Shown: positions 1 to 9,670, counted from the first letter of the stretch. The stretch is 64,000 nt of DNA from Photobacterium sp. DA100 (GCF_029223585.1 NZ_CP119423.1:2232001-2296000); one strand, 5' to 3'. Numbers and translations: made by a program. Notes: a model not told the origin generated them from the letters alone.

Positions 1-859
1 CATTGGTGTAGATATAACCCGGCATGCCACCGTCACGGCCTTCGCCAGATAAAATATCGCCTTTTGCATCACGGGTGTAATACTCGCCAGTCACGCCGAC
101 ACGGTGGGCAGCGTTGATTTGGTAAAACGCCTTCGCCAGTATATTGTGAGATTCAATCTTGTATGGATCGGCAGCCCCGCGCTCAGGACCAAGAATATCA
201 GCACCATCACCATGGGTTTCAGTTTCATTACCATCGCGGTAGGTATAAATCAGCATGGTGTCGAGGTCGCCGGTACGATTGGCCACTTCAACCGTTGCTT
301 TGTACTCGTCATTCGCGCTGGCATAGCCCGTTTTCAAACCAACATGGGTATCATCACCCGCCCCGAGTAAATCCTCTGGATTCTTGGTACGCATCAGCAC
401 GGTACCGCCCAGGGCGTCGCTACCATAAAGTGTCGAAGTCGGGCCTTTGTTCACCTCTATTGCCGTAAGCGTATCAACTTCAAAGGTATTGGCGTTTTTG
501 CGCATTACATCCGCACCAGGGTTGTAGGAGGACGGCTGCTCGACCCCATCGACCAACACCTTCACCCGGCTACCGCTCATCCCCCGGACGGTAAAATCTT
601 CCATACCGAAGCGACCTTGGCCGTTGACCTGGACGCCCGGCTCATATTTCAACGCCTGCTTTATGTCCGTTGACAAATTCTGCTCGATATCCTCGGAAGA
701 GACCTTAGATACTGATGATGGAATATTTTTGATGCTTTGTTCTGAACGAGTACCAGAAACCACGACCTCATCAAAAACGGAAAATTCATCTTGAGCATGA
801 AGAGAAGGTGAAAGCGCAAGAACCACTGAACTTGCCACTAAAGTAAGCTTATAACTCAT
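1..859 (-). CDS. TonB-dependent haem/haemoglobin receptor, N-terminal part (3' end beyond window)
   Basis: Translating the minus strand from the ATG at 859 gives an uninterrupted frame to the window edge. It starts with a signal peptide (MSYKLTLVASSVVLALSPSLHA), followed by a TonB box (FDEVVVSGTR) and a plug domain (VRGMSGSRVKVLVDGVEQ, then NKGPTSTLYGSDALGGTV). These are typical of the HutA/HutR haemoglobin-haem receptor family of Vibrionaceae. The barrel is cut off by the window edge. The product should import haem across the outer membrane using TonB energy, and the TonB-ExbBD-HutBCD system at 49.7-54.3 kb is its expected partner. A Fur-box-like sequence lies upstream. HutA or HutR cannot be distinguished from this fragment. 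Confidence 0.85.
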   Translation of the reverse strand, partial: MSYKLTLVASSVVLALSPSLHAQDEFSVFDEVVVSGTRSEQSIKNIPSSVSKVSSEDIEQNLSTDIKQALKYEPGVQVNGQGRFGMEDFTVRGMSGSRVKVLVDGVEQPSSYNPGADVMRKNANTFEVDTLTAIEVNKGPTSTLYGSDALGGTVLMRTKNPEDLLGAGDDTHVGLKTGYASANDEYKATVEVANRTGDLDTMLIYTYRDGNETETHGDGADILGPERGAADPYKIESHNILAKAFYQINAAHRVGVTGEYYTRDAKGDILSGEGRDGGMPGYIYTN

Positions 860-921
860 ATTCCCTGCTTATTATTTTCTAGGTGGTAATGAAACTGGCC
901 GGGATTATTACAAATACAAAC

Positions 922-940
922 GATAATTACTATCATTATC
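922..940 (-). promoter_or_regulatory. Fur box upstream of the haem receptor
   Basis: GATAATTACTATCATTATC matches the 19-bp Fur consensus (GATAATGATAATCATTATC) at 16 of 19 positions. It lies about 63 bp before the receptor start codon, a position suited to iron-dependent repression. The site is read directly; regulation is inferred. Confidence 0.75.
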
Positions 941-1097
941 ATGTAATTTTTTTAGGGTTGCTTCTCAGTCTTACCATATTGCTTTTTATCTTTCAGCCGA
1001 TGCTTTATCATTCATGCCTGACTTATAAGCAAGGCAGCGGCTTTTCGGGCTAATTGCCTAATTTTTAAGTGATTGAATGAAGACTGTGTTTTTTCAC

Positions 1098-1126
1098 TTG
1101 CCGCTTGATAGGAACGCTGCTAATAT
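1098..1126 (+). promoter_or_regulatory. sigma-70 promoter of rplY
   Basis: TTGCCG at 1098-1103 and TAATAT at 1121-1126 are separated by exactly 17 bp and lie about 70 bp upstream of the rplY start. This is a good sigma-70 fit for a strongly expressed ribosomal protein gene. Confidence 0.6.
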
Positions 1127-1195
1127 TCGCGCTCGTTTTTACGACATTGAGTAAGGTCGCATTACTCAGTGAATTTAATTGAAAGAGTATTTAAG

Positions 1196-1474
1196 ATGAA
1201 ATTTGAAGCAGTAGTACGTACTGACCTAGGTAAAGGTGCGAGCCGCCGCCTACGTCACGCAGGTAAATTCCCAGCAATCGTTTACGGTGGCGAAGCAGCT
1301 CCAGTATCTATCGAGCTAAACCACGACAACGTGATGAACCAGATGGACAAGCCTGAGTTCTACGAAGGTATCGTTCTAGTGATCGACGGTCAAGAAGTTG
1401 CTGTTAAGCCTCAAGACATCCAGCGTCACCCGTTCAAGCCAAAAGTTGAGCACATGGACTTCAAACGCGTTTAA
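1196..1474 (+). CDS. rplY: 50S ribosomal protein L25
   Basis: A 92-residue protein starting [20 protein letters not shown], which matches short-form L25, the 5S rRNA-binding protein of the large subunit. The in-frame start at 1169 would add nine residues (MNLIERVFK) not seen in the family. The ATG at 1196 gives the usual gammaproteobacterial length of about 92-94 aa. Codon use is strongly biased, as in highly expressed genes. The gene is monocistronic, between the promoter at 1098-1126 and the terminator at 1501-1526. Confidence 0.95.
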   Translation: MKFEAVVRTDLGKGASRRLRHAGKFPAIVYGGEAAPVSIELNHDNVMNQMDKPEFYEGIVLVIDGQEVAVKPQDIQRHPFKPKVEHMDFKRV

Positions 1475-1500
1475 TCGCATTTGATTCATACTCAATGAAA

Positions 1501-1526
1501 AAAGCGCCTTTATGGCGCTTTTTTTG
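1501..1526 (+). terminator. Rho-independent terminator of rplY
   Basis: AAAGCGCC / GGCGCTTT stem with a 5-nt loop followed by a run of T, just after the rplY stop codon. Confidence 0.85.
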
Positions 1527-1592
1527 TATCTGCAGAATTATTGGATATAGCTATCTGCGTTAGCAATGCTTAATAAGCTGGGAGAAAGTCAC

Positions 1593-1847
1593 CTAAAACA
1601 ATTCCTGCTGCGGTGATATGTCTGAATCGAGCTCATCTTGACTGTTTGGCAGGGCTTTGGCTCGCATTACCCTTTGGTAACGCTGCTTGCATAGCCTGAT
1701 CACATTGCGCTTTTGTTCATTGGTTAGCTGCTGCCAATAAAACCGCTCGTCCCTGCTGCGAAAGCAACCTTTGCAATAACCACGGTTATTGACCTGACAT
1801 ACCCCGACACATGGACTGGGAATGGTAAAAAAGTCTAATTGCTCCAT
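1593..1847 (-). CDS. DUF1289 domain protein (putative Fe-S binding)
   Basis: An 84-residue protein. Near the N-terminus is the DUF1289 signature PSPCVGVCQVNNRGYCKGCFRS, with four cysteines spaced as C-x3-C-x7-C-x2-C, followed by E/W and the helix QKRNVIRLCKQRY. The family is widespread in proteobacteria, is thought to bind a metal or Fe-S cluster, and has no established function. The start at 1847 is preceded by GGAAGCGG. The tail is acidic and poorly conserved. Confidence 0.8.
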   Translation of the reverse strand: MEQLDFFTIPSPCVGVCQVNNRGYCKGCFRSRDERFYWQQLTNEQKRNVIRLCKQRYQRVMRAKALPNSQDELDSDISPQQELF

Positions 1848-2095
1848 CCGCTTCCCATCGCTGACAAAAATTATCTACTAATGATAATAATCCCTTGCCC
1901 TAATTTTCCCAAATTCATAACCTAGCGGCCAAATACCAACCCAGCAAAATTTCTCACCAATAATGAATAGTCATTCAATGACTTGTACTTTTGATAATAA
2001 TTTTGCTAGTCTTTTGTGGTTATCCGGATCGATAACATTATATTTTTTGCAGTCACAACTCTTTTCCACGACTGCTGTTCAACCAGGAGGGAACC

Positions 2096-2407
2096 ATGGA
2101 TTTCTTTGTACCATCGGCAACTAGCCCGCAGCAAGCAGAAGCAGTATTCAACTCGATTGCCAACCACGTTTCAGCACCAGAGCAAGACCAACGCGTTTAC
2201 AAGCTTGTTTGGCAACATGAAGGGGCTGAATGTTCTTGTGAAATCGGTAAACCGCTTCCCGACGTGTTCAGAACGGATGAGACTGTTCTGGCTATTTTTG
2301 AATGTGACGACATGTATAAGATCTGCACCCCGAACCGAGGCGCGATCAAGTTTGATCCTATCCACGCCATGAAGTCTTCTGTTTCTAGTGTTGAATACTT
2401 CAGCTGA
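2096..2407 (+). CDS. Conserved hypothetical protein, 103 aa
   Basis: A small soluble protein starting MDFFVPSATSPQQAEAVFNSIANHV, with no membrane segment or signal peptide. It has a strong ribosome binding site (AGGAGGGAACC) directly before the ATG at 2096, which decides the start over the upstream one at 2016 in another frame. It contains three cysteines (C-x-C around residue 46, and others further on). The predicted fold is a small alpha/beta domain. I do not recognise a named family with confidence; similar short proteins occur in Vibrionaceae. It is monocistronic and ends at a bidirectional terminator. Confidence 0.75.
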   Translation: MDFFVPSATSPQQAEAVFNSIANHVSAPEQDQRVYKLVWQHEGAECSCEIGKPLPDVFRTDETVLAIFECDDMYKICTPNRGAIKFDPIHAMKSSVSSVEYFS

Positions 2408-2433
2408 TCCCAGCGATCACCAAGTACAAGCAT

Positions 2434-2461
2434 AAAAAACCGCATCAATATGCGGTTTTTT
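2434..2461. terminator. Bidirectional terminator between the 103-aa gene and cobT
   Basis: AAAAAACCGCAT / ATGCGGTTTTTT hairpin with A- and T-tracts on both sides, placed between two convergent genes. Confidence 0.8.
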
Positions 2462-2468
2462 GTTTGTG

Positions 2469-3497
2469 CTATACCGTTACCCCGGCTTCAGTAAAACTGG
2501 CCATGTTGTTGTAAAACTCGGCAGCAGCCCGAAGCAGCGGCACCGCTAATACCGCCCCAGTCCCCTCCCCCAAACGAAGAGACAGATCCAGCAGCGGCTC
2601 AGCAACTAGCTGCTCAAGTGCAATGCGATGGCCCAACTCATGGGATTGGTGGGCAAAAATCAGGTAATCACGGCAATTGGGATCAATCTTTGTAGCCAGT
2701 AATGCTGCCACCGTCACGATGAAGCCGTCAACCAGTACAGGGGTACGATGCTTTGCCGCGGCGAGGAAACCACCGACCATTTGCACGATTTCAAAGCCCC
2801 CCAGCTCAGCGAGGAGATCAAGCGGCTGCGACGAGTCGCATCGAGCAACGCCCTGGCTGACCAAGCGCTTTTTCTTTTCCAGTTGCCCTGTTGTTACGCC
2901 GGTACCAAAACCAACACAGCGTTCTGCAGGCTCACCGGTAACCGCGGCTAATAGCGCCGATGCGCTGCTGGTATTACCGATGCCCATTTCCCCAAACATA
3001 ACCAGGTTGCAACCCTGATTGATCACATCCTCGACCAGGTTTTGCCCCCACACTATTCCTTGCTGTACTTGCTGCTGTGTCATCGCTGGCTCAATGGCCA
3101 AATTCCCCGTCCTTTCCCCAAGCCGGCGCTGAATCAATAGCGGAGATCCCAACTCAACAGGTAGCAAGATGCCACAGTCGATCACCTTTATTGCCACCTC
3201 ATTGGCACGGCAAAAACAATTGACCGCAGCCCCTCCGGCCAGAAAGTTCATTACCATCTGCTGGGTCACGGCACTCGGGGCGATACTTACCCCTTCCTCC
3301 GCAATGCCATGATCGCCGGCAAACACCAGAACCGTCGGCTGCTGCAGCGTGATTTCATCCACCGCGTGCGCTTTGCCCTGACTTTGGATAAGCGCTAACT
3401 GGTGAGCGAGCTTCTCCAACTGCCCCAGAGCCCCCAATGGCTTGGTTTTCTGATCGATACGCTCTTGGATCTGTGCGCTTAAACGGGTGTCAAACAT
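2469..3497 (-). CDS. cobT: Nicotinate-nucleotide--dimethylbenzimidazole phosphoribosyltransferase
   Basis: A 342-residue protein of normal CobT length. Recognisable motifs are [12 protein letters not shown] at the N-terminus, [45 protein letters not shown] and the C-terminal [18 protein letters not shown] with the catalytic Glu. CobT makes alpha-ribazole phosphate from nicotinate mononucleotide and dimethylbenzimidazole, activating the lower ligand of cobalamin. No other cobalamin synthesis gene (cobU/cobS) is adjacent, so here it stands alone downstream of polB on the same strand with a 23-bp gap. Its product would help supply the cobalamin cofactor used by the ethanolamine ammonia-lyase encoded at 34-37 kb; that connection is inferred. 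Confidence 0.95.
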   Translation of the reverse strand: MFDTRLSAQIQERIDQKTKPLGALGQLEKLAHQLALIQSQGKAHAVDEITLQQPTVLVFAGDHGIAEEGVSIAPSAVTQQMVMNFLAGGAAVNCFCRANEVAIKVIDCGILLPVELGSPLLIQRRLGERTGNLAIEPAMTQQQVQQGIVWGQNLVEDVINQGCNLVMFGEMGIGNTSSASALLAAVTGEPAERCVGFGTGVTTGQLEKKKRLVSQGVARCDSSQPLDLLAELGGFEIVQMVGGFLAAAKHRTPVLVDGFIVTVAALLATKIDPNCRDYLIFAHQSHELGHRIALEQLVAEPLLDLSLRLGEGTGAVLAVPLLRAAAEFYNNMASFTEAGVTV

Positions 3498-3520
3498 GTG
3501 CTCTAATCCTTGCTGTAAAT

Positions 3521-5905
3521 CTAAAATAGTCCCAACTGCGGTGCAGTAATATCATCAAAGTGCTTGCCAATAAAAGGTAAAATACCGTCAGCGACAGGCC
3601 TTAGCTGCTTATCAATGTAATGTTCGTAGTCGATTGGACTCTGTTGGGCTTCAACCGGCTCAGGGCCATTGATAGTGATCACATATTCGATCCAGCCGCC
3701 GCTCTGATATTGCAGCGGACGCCCCTGACGCTGGTTGACCTCATCGGCCATTCGTGCCGCCCTGACATGAGGGGGAACATTTTTCTGGTACTCCGACAGG
3801 TTACGCCGTAACCGCTTGCGATAAACCAATGCATTATCGTGTTTACCAGCCCGGGTTTCTTCCACGTACTGCCTGACGTACTCTTCCACTTCTTCATCAT
3901 GAAACACACGGTGATAGAGCGTTTGCTGGAAAGTTTGGGCCAAGCGGGTCCAGTCGGTACGGACTGTTTCCAACCCTTTGTAGACCATTTCCTCTTGGCC
4001 ATTGTTAATCACCAGACCGGCATAGCGCTTTTTGCTCCCCGTTTCCTGACCACGGATCGTCGGCATCAAAAACTTGTGGTAATGCGTTTCATATTCCAAC
4101 TCTAGCGCCGATTCGACCTTATATTCACTCAGCAAGTGTTGACTCCACCACTGGTTGATATAGCCCACCAGTTCGCGGCCTATTTCATCCGCTTTCTCAG
4201 CAGAATGGGCGTGCTTGAGCGAAACAAAGGTCGAGTCGGTATCTCCGTAAATCACCTCGTAGCCCCTGTTTTCTATCAGTTCGCGGGTGGTTTTCATGAT
4301 CTCGTGGCCACGCATGGTAATGGACGAGGCCAAGCGATGATCGAAGAAACGGCAGCCCGACGAACCCAAAACGCCGTAAAACGAGTTCATGATAATCTTG
4401 ATGGCCTGAGAAAAGGCCTTTTCGCCCTCTCGCTTGGCTTGATCCCTCGCCGCCCACAATGACTCAATCATTTTCGGTAAAAAATGCTTGGTACGGTGAA
4501 AGCGCCCACCACGAAATCCGGCAATGGCTTGGTTATCCTGCCTGCCTTCTTCGAGCAGCAAGCCTTCTACCAATCCGAGCGGATCAATGCGAAAAGTTCG
4601 AATTATCGACGGATATAGCGACTTAAAGTCCAGCACCAGCACCGATTCGTACAAACCGGGCTTAGAGTCCATCACATAGCCGCCCGGGCTCGCTATCCAG
4701 TTTTCACTATCCAAACTCGGAGCCACATAACCTGCACGATGAAGCTGAGGCAAATAGAGGTTGGTAAACGCAGCCACCGACCCACCGACCCTGTCCAGCT
4801 CTACCCCAGTCAGGCAACTTCGCTCAATAGCAAAGTCGAGCAGGTGGGTATGGTCAAAAATGCGTGATACCAGCTTGCAGTCTTGTAAGTTGTACTTGGC
4901 TAACGAGACTTTATCCTCACGAAACATCTGGTTGATTTCCGCCATCCGATCATGGACATTGTTGATCTCTTTGCCTTCCCCCAGCAATTCACGCGACACT
5001 GACTCCAAGGACCAGGAGCGGAAGTTGTAGGTGGCGGTCTTCAGGGTGTCGATACCATCCAAAACAACGCGACCGGGTACGGTAATAAAGCCTTGATTCG
5101 GGTTCTGGGTGGATTGGCGCCAGTGAGGGGGCTGCTTTCCCCTACCCATACGCAGGGTTATCGCATTCCACTCTGCCCGCTTGAGCAGCAGACGAAAATC
5201 AAAATCAATGACATTCCAGCCAATAATAATGTCGGGATCGTATTCGAGAAACCAGGCTTCAAGGGCAAGCAGCAAAGCCTTCTCGGACTCTACCCACTGG
5301 ATCCATTCATGATCATTCTCGTCACACGAGGCATCGCCCACCATGATCACCCGGCTATCTTTTTCGCAATGTAAACCAACCGAATACAACACCCCTTTCT
5401 CGGAGCACTCGATATCCAGTGAAACGACTAATAGCTGGGGTTTGTACTCCGCCGCTTTCGCTTTGACCTGATGATACTCATCAAAGCCTGCTTTCGCTGT
5501 ACGTTCACCGGTAAAGGCGATACCGCCACAAATAAAGCGCTCCATCAGAAAGCGATCGGCCAAGCGAATATCAGACTCAAAGGCCTCAATGCCGACCGCA
5601 GAAAGGATCTGAGGTAACTGCAGGCTGTCTTTAATTGAGTGAGAATAACAAGCCGACATGGCTTCATGCTGAAAGTTTTTTAATGGCAGCGGTTTCCAAT
5701 CAACCCGTATGCCTGCCTTATGAAGTTCAGCCTGGGCCGGTGCTTGATCTTGCTGACGAACAAAGCTCACCGGTTTATCATTGCTGATCACTAAACGGAC
5801 AGGGCCAGTGTCGGTGCTTACCCAAAGCACAATCTCCGTTTGGCCGCGAACATCACGGCTCTGCCTTGTTAGTACAAAGCCTTTTGACTGAGTTTGCAAA
5901 AACAC
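3521..5905 (-). CDS. polB: DNA polymerase II
   Basis: A 794-residue family B polymerase, close to E. coli Pol II (783 aa). Exonuclease motifs are [21 protein letters not shown] and YNLQDCKLV. Polymerase motifs are [13 protein letters not shown] (motif A), [12 protein letters not shown] (motif B) and YGDTDSTFV (motif C), with a C-terminal QLGLF that matches a beta-clamp binding motif. It acts in SOS-associated translesion synthesis and replication restart. The start is a GTG at 5905 with GAGG close by; a TTG at 5899 has better spacing and would remove two residues. It lies between a nucleotidyltransferase-like gene (18-bp gap) and cobT, all on the minus strand. Confidence 0.96.
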   Translation of the reverse strand: MFLQTQSKGFVLTRQSRDVRGQTEIVLWVSTDTGPVRLVISNDKPVSFVRQQDQAPAQAELHKAGIRVDWKPLPLKNFQHEAMSACYSHSIKDSLQLPQILSAVGIEAFESDIRLADRFLMERFICGGIAFTGERTAKAGFDEYHQVKAKAAEYKPQLLVVSLDIECSEKGVLYSVGLHCEKDSRVIMVGDASCDENDHEWIQWVESEKALLLALEAWFLEYDPDIIIGWNVIDFDFRLLLKRAEWNAITLRMGRGKQPPHWRQSTQNPNQGFITVPGRVVLDGIDTLKTATYNFRSWSLESVSRELLGEGKEINNVHDRMAEINQMFREDKVSLAKYNLQDCKLVSRIFDHTHLLDFAIERSCLTGVELDRVGGSVAAFTNLYLPQLHRAGYVAPSLDSENWIASPGGYVMDSKPGLYESVLVLDFKSLYPSIIRTFRIDPLGLVEGLLLEEGRQDNQAIAGFRGGRFHRTKHFLPKMIESLWAARDQAKREGEKAFSQAIKIIMNSFYGVLGSSGCRFFDHRLASSITMRGHEIMKTTRELIENRGYEVIYGDTDSTFVSLKHAHSAEKADEIGRELVGYINQWWSQHLLSEYKVESALELEYETHYHKFLMPTIRGQETGSKKRYAGLVINNGQEEMVYKGLETVRTDWTRLAQTFQQTLYHRVFHDEEVEEYVRQYVEETRAGKHDNALVYRKRLRRNLSEYQKNVPPHVRAARMADEVNQRQGRPLQYQSGGWIEYVITINGPEPVEAQQSPIDYEHYIDKQLRPVADGILPFIGKHFDDITAPQLGLF

Positions 5906-5923
5906 CTCGTTAATTTGCCAGGC

Positions 5924-6694
5924 TTAACCAATCTTACGTTCAATCTTACCAAATTCAGCAACAATCCACTGACCAAAGTCATTGATCATGAACAACACCG
6001 CTTTTTTCGGTACTTGCGTACCGGAGACAAGAAGAAACAGCCGCTCAATCGCCACCCCATGTTGCGGGTAAAAAGAAAGAAATAGCTCGGCCGCTTGCTC
6101 AAGCGATAAAGCCAGCTTTCCAGAGCGGTGGAAAACCAGCGAATAACAGGACCAAATCATTTTTTTTGCAACATCACGGCAGAAAGACAAATAGTGGGAC
6201 ACCACCCTTGTTGCCATTATTTTTCGGCGGTACTCGTCGAGCTGCAAAGGCAGATCATCATTCATCGATCTACCGATCTCCCAGCTAGGCTCAAAGCAAC
6301 CAAACCGACTGGAAAGATCGTCGCCAAACACACAGACACAACAGTGTTTCAGCCAAAACCCCCACTTGAAAATTGTTGAGATATCAAGCACCTCATCTTT
6401 GGTCAACACGGTGAGCTGTACGGCAGTGATTTGTGGCCACTGTTGCTCAACTCGACTGGCTATGCTGCTACGTATTGCATGCTCCGACACAGTCAAGGGC
6501 TCAGCCACAACCAAAGTCACATTGAGATCCGAACGACCTGCTACCGCCTGCTTTCTTACAACACTACCGGCAACATACACACTGTGCACTGCCGTAATAC
6601 TTCGACTAAGCTGGAAGACCAATTGGTCAATAATCTTAGCGAACTCAGGCTGAAAGGCCGCAGGGCAATCCAAAGCAGGTAAAGCTTTAGTCAC
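5924..6694 (-). CDS. Nucleotidyltransferase-like protein with degenerate active site
   Basis: A 256-residue soluble protein. Residues about 35-65 contain a minimal nucleotidyltransferase signature: VYVAGSVVRKQAVAGRSDLN followed by VTLVV. Active enzymes of this superfamily have G-S-x(9-13)-D-x-D. Here the second acidic residue is Asn (SDLN), and the strand expected to carry the third acid (VQLTVL) has none. The C-terminal half is helical, with several cysteines and a HEPN-like or substrate-binding helical character. Function is unknown; an inactive or divergent member is likely. It precedes polB with an 18-bp gap on the same strand, so the two may be cotranscribed. Confidence 0.6.
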   Translation of the reverse strand: MTKALPALDCPAAFQPEFAKIIDQLVFQLSRSITAVHSVYVAGSVVRKQAVAGRSDLNVTLVVAEPLTVSEHAIRSSIASRVEQQWPQITAVQLTVLTKDEVLDISTIFKWGFWLKHCCVCVFGDDLSSRFGCFEPSWEIGRSMNDDLPLQLDEYRRKIMATRVVSHYLSFCRDVAKKMIWSCYSLVFHRSGKLALSLEQAAELFLSFYPQHGVAIERLFLLVSGTQVPKKAVLFMINDFGQWIVAEFGKIERKIG

Positions 6695-6844
6695 AGATAT
6701 TCCTCTTAATTTCTTCTGGCGTTGAAATTATACCAAAACGCCATCCATCATTATCTATCCCCAACACCAACTGAACAATAATCACGCAGCAAATGACAGA
6801 TTATTGTCAGTCGCTAGACACTTTGCGACAACAAAATGACCAAG

Positions 6845-6878
6845 CATTGAAATGTGTACAATTTTGCACATTTCAATG
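6845..6878. repeat. Perfect 12-bp inverted repeat with 10-bp spacer
   Basis: CATTGAAATGTG at 6845-6856 is followed by a 10-bp spacer and its exact reverse complement at 6867-6878. It ends 57 bp before the start of the EAL gene at 6936. There is no T-tract, so it is more like an operator for a dimeric regulator, or a 5'-UTR hairpin, than a terminator. Confidence 0.6.
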
Positions 6879-6935
6879 TAATTAAACATGAAACTATTAT
6901 AGTATTCGCGTACTTTTTGACTTCGACTCAACATA

Positions 6936-8510
6936 ATGAATATAAAGAATCAATTTTTTATTTTTGTTTGTATGATAATCATAGGCTTAGTTACCTTCTT
7001 TGCCTACGTTAATGCCTATGCGCTAGAAAAGTCAGAAGACACGGCTAAAGTATTGCTGTCATCCATTACCGCTGATTTAATTGCTTTTGAAAGCCAATTA
7101 TCTGTAACGGCACAATTATATCCCGACTGCAGCGAAGAGAGCCGCAATGCCCTCGAAACAATGACATTAAACTATAGTGTTATTAAAGAGGTTATTTTCA
7201 TCCGAAACAATTCCACCATCTGTAGCGACCGCAGTGCAACCCTAACCAAGGAGGAGGTTGCTGACTTCGAGATTGAAAAGCTTCCCGCCGGGGAGAAATA
7301 TGCTATCTATCAGATTTACGACAAGAAAAATGAAAAAACAGCCATTTTCTTTATGGTATATATAGAGTCTGGCTGGTATCAAATTCATTTTGATAAACAC
7401 GTCCTCGAGTTATGGCTGAAAGAAATTGCCAGCCACCATAATGTTTATGCCTACTTGTATAACAACAAGCGCAAGTACTTATCCAATATTAACGATATAA
7501 ATAGCTCTGATTCAATATTTTACAAAGCATATGAAGAGTCTACAGAATTCCCTATCGGGATCTCGGTTGGATATACCAAGGCATTATTATTCAGTCTTAT
7601 CGTCACTTTTCTACCGACGGGGATTTTATTAATTCTTGCCAATGCCATTGGTGTGTGTATTCTTGCACACTACTTTTTCTTTAAACGGGTTCCGCTATAT
7701 ACCGAAATCCAGAGAGGGATCTATAATCGGGAGTTTTATGCCGAATACCAGCCTATTGTCTCTGCCATCTCCGGACAATGGATTGGCGCTGAGTTGCTGG
7801 TCAGATGGCTGCACCCGAAAAAACAAACAGTCATGCCTGCTGAGTTTATCCCGGCAGCAGAGCAATCCGGACAAATAAACGAGATCACCTTGCAACTTTT
7901 CGAGCAAGCGGCACAGGACAAGAAATCAATGTTAGCAATCGATAAACCGTTTTATTTATCGATCAATGTGACCGCGTCGATGATTGCCTCGCCACACTTT
8001 GTCCAGGCCATTACGGCAATCATTGAGCGCCACCCACTGTTGCAAAGTGGAATTGTTATGGAGTTTTCTGAGCGGGAAAACTTTTCCAACACGGATGTCT
8101 CACTGCTTCAAAGTGGTATGCAGGCGCTACGGGATCAAGGAATAAAGTGGGCGCTGGATGACTTTGGGACAGGATATGCCGGGCTCTCTACTCTGCAGGC
8201 ACTCAGTTTTGACATCATTAAGATAGACCGCGCGTTCGTTGCCGCCTCTGCGACAGACTCTGTGACCAAGTCGATTCTGGGCAATATTGCCCAAATTGGC
8301 CACAATCTCAATTGCAATTTGATTGCAGAAGGGGTTGAAACGGTTGAACAGTCCGAGCATGTCAAAGATCTGGGCATCCAAAGCTGCCAAGGTTTTTACT
8401 ACGCTAAACCTATGCCTTTCGTACGTTTTTTGGCTAAATTCAAAATACACTCGACACTTCCTGAAGAAGTTGGTCTATCGGCTCAGGAAATTGTTGGTGT
8501 TCAGCCGTAA
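6936..8510 (+). CDS. CSS-domain EAL c-di-GMP phosphodiesterase
   Basis: A 524-residue inner membrane protein. TM1 is at about 7-27, followed by a periplasmic CSS domain with Cys65 (YPDCSEES) and Cys96 (TICSDRS), TM2 at about 216-240, and a cytoplasmic EAL domain at about 260-500. Catalytic motifs are intact: GAELLVRW (the EAL Glu), SINVTA, MEFSERE, DDFGTGYAG and AEGVET. In E. coli PdeB/PdeC-type proteins the two periplasmic cysteines form a disulfide controlled by DsbA/DsbB, which tunes c-di-GMP hydrolysis. The same redox control is inferred here. There is no GGDEF domain. It is followed at 42 bp by efpL, probably unrelated. Confidence 0.9.
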   Translation: MNIKNQFFIFVCMIIIGLVTFFAYVNAYALEKSEDTAKVLLSSITADLIAFESQLSVTAQLYPDCSEESRNALETMTLNYSVIKEVIFIRNNSTICSDRSATLTKEEVADFEIEKLPAGEKYAIYQIYDKKNEKTAIFFMVYIESGWYQIHFDKHVLELWLKEIASHHNVYAYLYNNKRKYLSNINDINSSDSIFYKAYEESTEFPIGISVGYTKALLFSLIVTFLPTGILLILANAIGVCILAHYFFFKRVPLYTEIQRGIYNREFYAEYQPIVSAISGQWIGAELLVRWLHPKKQTVMPAEFIPAAEQSGQINEITLQLFEQAAQDKKSMLAIDKPFYLSINVTASMIASPHFVQAITAIIERHPLLQSGIVMEFSERENFSNTDVSLLQSGMQALRDQGIKWALDDFGTGYAGLSTLQALSFDIIKIDRAFVAASATDSVTKSILGNIAQIGHNLNCNLIAEGVETVEQSEHVKDLGIQSCQGFYYAKPMPFVRFLAKFKIHSTLPEEVGLSAQEIVGVQP

Positions 8511-8552
8511 CCGTGGTAATTTTCGGTTTTTACCAACAGAAAGATATAGTCC

Positions 8553-9122
8553 ATGCCAAGAGCTAGTGAAATTAAGAAAGGTTTTGTCATTGTAAACGGC
8601 GGTAAAACGCTGTTGGTCAAAGACATTGAAGTAACAACACCTGGCGGCCGTGGCGGTACAAAAATCTACAAAATGCGTTGTACCGATCTGGCTACAGGCC
8701 ATCGTGTCGACGAACGCCTAAAGGCTGATGATGTGGTAGACACTGTTGAGATGACTAAGCACCCAGTCGCTTATTCATACGCTGAGGGTGAGAACATCAT
8801 CTTCATGGATACCGAAAACTTCGATCAGTACACCTTCAGCGCCGAAGAGATTGCTGATGAGATGCTGTTCATTACCGAAGACACCCAGGGCTTGCATGTC
8901 ATTTTGGTTAATGACAAAGCCGCAGGCCTTGAACTGCCTTCAGCGGTTGAACTGGTTATCGAGGAAACAGACCCATCAATCAAGGGGGCTTCAGCCTCGG
9001 CTCGTACCAAGCCTGCTCGCTTTGCGACAGGTCTAACCGTACAAGTTCCTGAGTACATCTCTACAGGCGAGAAAGTGAAGGTCAACGTTCAAGAGCGTAA
9101 GTTCATGAGCCGTGCTGATTAA
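8553..9122 (+). CDS. efpL: Elongation factor P-like protein EfpL (YeiP)
   Basis: A 189-residue protein with three beta-barrel domains of the EF-P family. The N-terminal KOW-like domain carries the loop VTTPGGRGGTKIYKMR, with Arg33 at the tip. This is the EfpL hallmark in place of the modified Lys of EF-P. The later domains contain FMDTENFDQYTF and the C-terminal motif VQVPEYISTGEKVKVN. EfpL acts at the ribosomal E site to relieve stalling at proline and related motifs. Length matches E. coli YeiP (190 aa). A terminator follows. Confidence 0.95.
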   Translation: MPRASEIKKGFVIVNGGKTLLVKDIEVTTPGGRGGTKIYKMRCTDLATGHRVDERLKADDVVDTVEMTKHPVAYSYAEGENIIFMDTENFDQYTFSAEEIADEMLFITEDTQGLHVILVNDKAAGLELPSAVELVIEETDPSIKGASASARTKPARFATGLTVQVPEYISTGEKVKVNVQERKFMSRAD

Positions 9123-9142
9123 TCCGCACCGATATAGCGACA

Positions 9143-9171
9143 AGGGGAAGCTTTAGGCTTCCCCTTTTTTA
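9143..9171 (+). terminator. Terminator of efpL
   Basis: AAGGGGAAG / CTTCCCCTT stem with a short loop and a T-run, 20 bp after the efpL stop. Confidence 0.85.
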
Positions 9172-9263
9172 TTTTGCCGTCACTTCGGTCTACGGCGGGC
9201 ACTTGCACCGTCAAGTCGCTTGGGTATACTGCAAATTCAATTTACAAATTACAGATAGAGTTC

Positions 9264-9590
9264 ATGGACACACCAAACCTAATTTCTTATGACGATGTTA
9301 TCGATGCCGCTTACGACATCTTCCTTGAGATGGCATCTGATAACCTCGAGCCAGCCGACGTCTTGCTGTTCACCATGCAATTCGACGAGCGTGGTGCTGC
9401 CGAACTCGTTGAGACCAAAGATGACTGGGCAGAGCACGTTGGCTTTGACGTTGACAAAGAAATCTATGCTGAAGTGCGTGTGGGGCTGGTAAATGAAGAA
9501 AGCGACGAGTTAGACGATGTCTTCGCCCGCCTTCTTGTGAGCCGTGATCCTAACAACAAATTCTGCCACATTCTGTGGAAACGTGACTAA
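9264..9590 (+). CDS. yciU: DUF440 acidic double-stranded-DNA-mimic protein YciU
   Basis: A 108-residue, very acidic protein (MDTPNLISYDDVIDAAYDIFLEMASDNLEP...). It matches the HI1450/YciU family in length and in the pattern of Asp/Glu-rich helices and C-terminal CHILWKRD. The family fold has a surface charge resembling dsDNA and is proposed to bind HU-like proteins; a precise role is not established. The ATG at 9264 gives the family length. The upstream in-frame start at 9174 would read through a repeat-like intergenic sequence and is rejected. Confidence 0.88.
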   Translation: MDTPNLISYDDVIDAAYDIFLEMASDNLEPADVLLFTMQFDERGAAELVETKDDWAEHVGFDVDKEIYAEVRVGLVNEESDELDDVFARLLVSRDPNNKFCHILWKRD

Positions 9591-9611
9591 AGACAAATCG
9601 TCGCGAAATAC

Positions 9612-9647
9612 AAAAAGGCGGAGCCTCGTAAGGGGCTCCGCCTTTTT
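9612..9647. terminator. Bidirectional terminator between yciU and emrD
   Basis: AAAAAGGCGGAGCC / GGCTCCGCCTTTTT, a long GC-rich stem flanked by A and T runs, between convergent genes. Confidence 0.9.
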
Positions 9648-9670
9648 CTCAAGTGCTTGTCTCGGTTTAC

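Noticed and set aside
1865..1895. Fur box upstream of the DUF1289 gene
   Set aside because: Only a short AATGATAATAAT match; the rest does not fit the 19-bp consensus, so it was not annotated.
9174..9263. Extended N-terminus for YciU
   Set aside because: The added 30 residues come from the repeat-like intergenic sequence and do not occur in the family; the ATG at 9264 gives the correct length.
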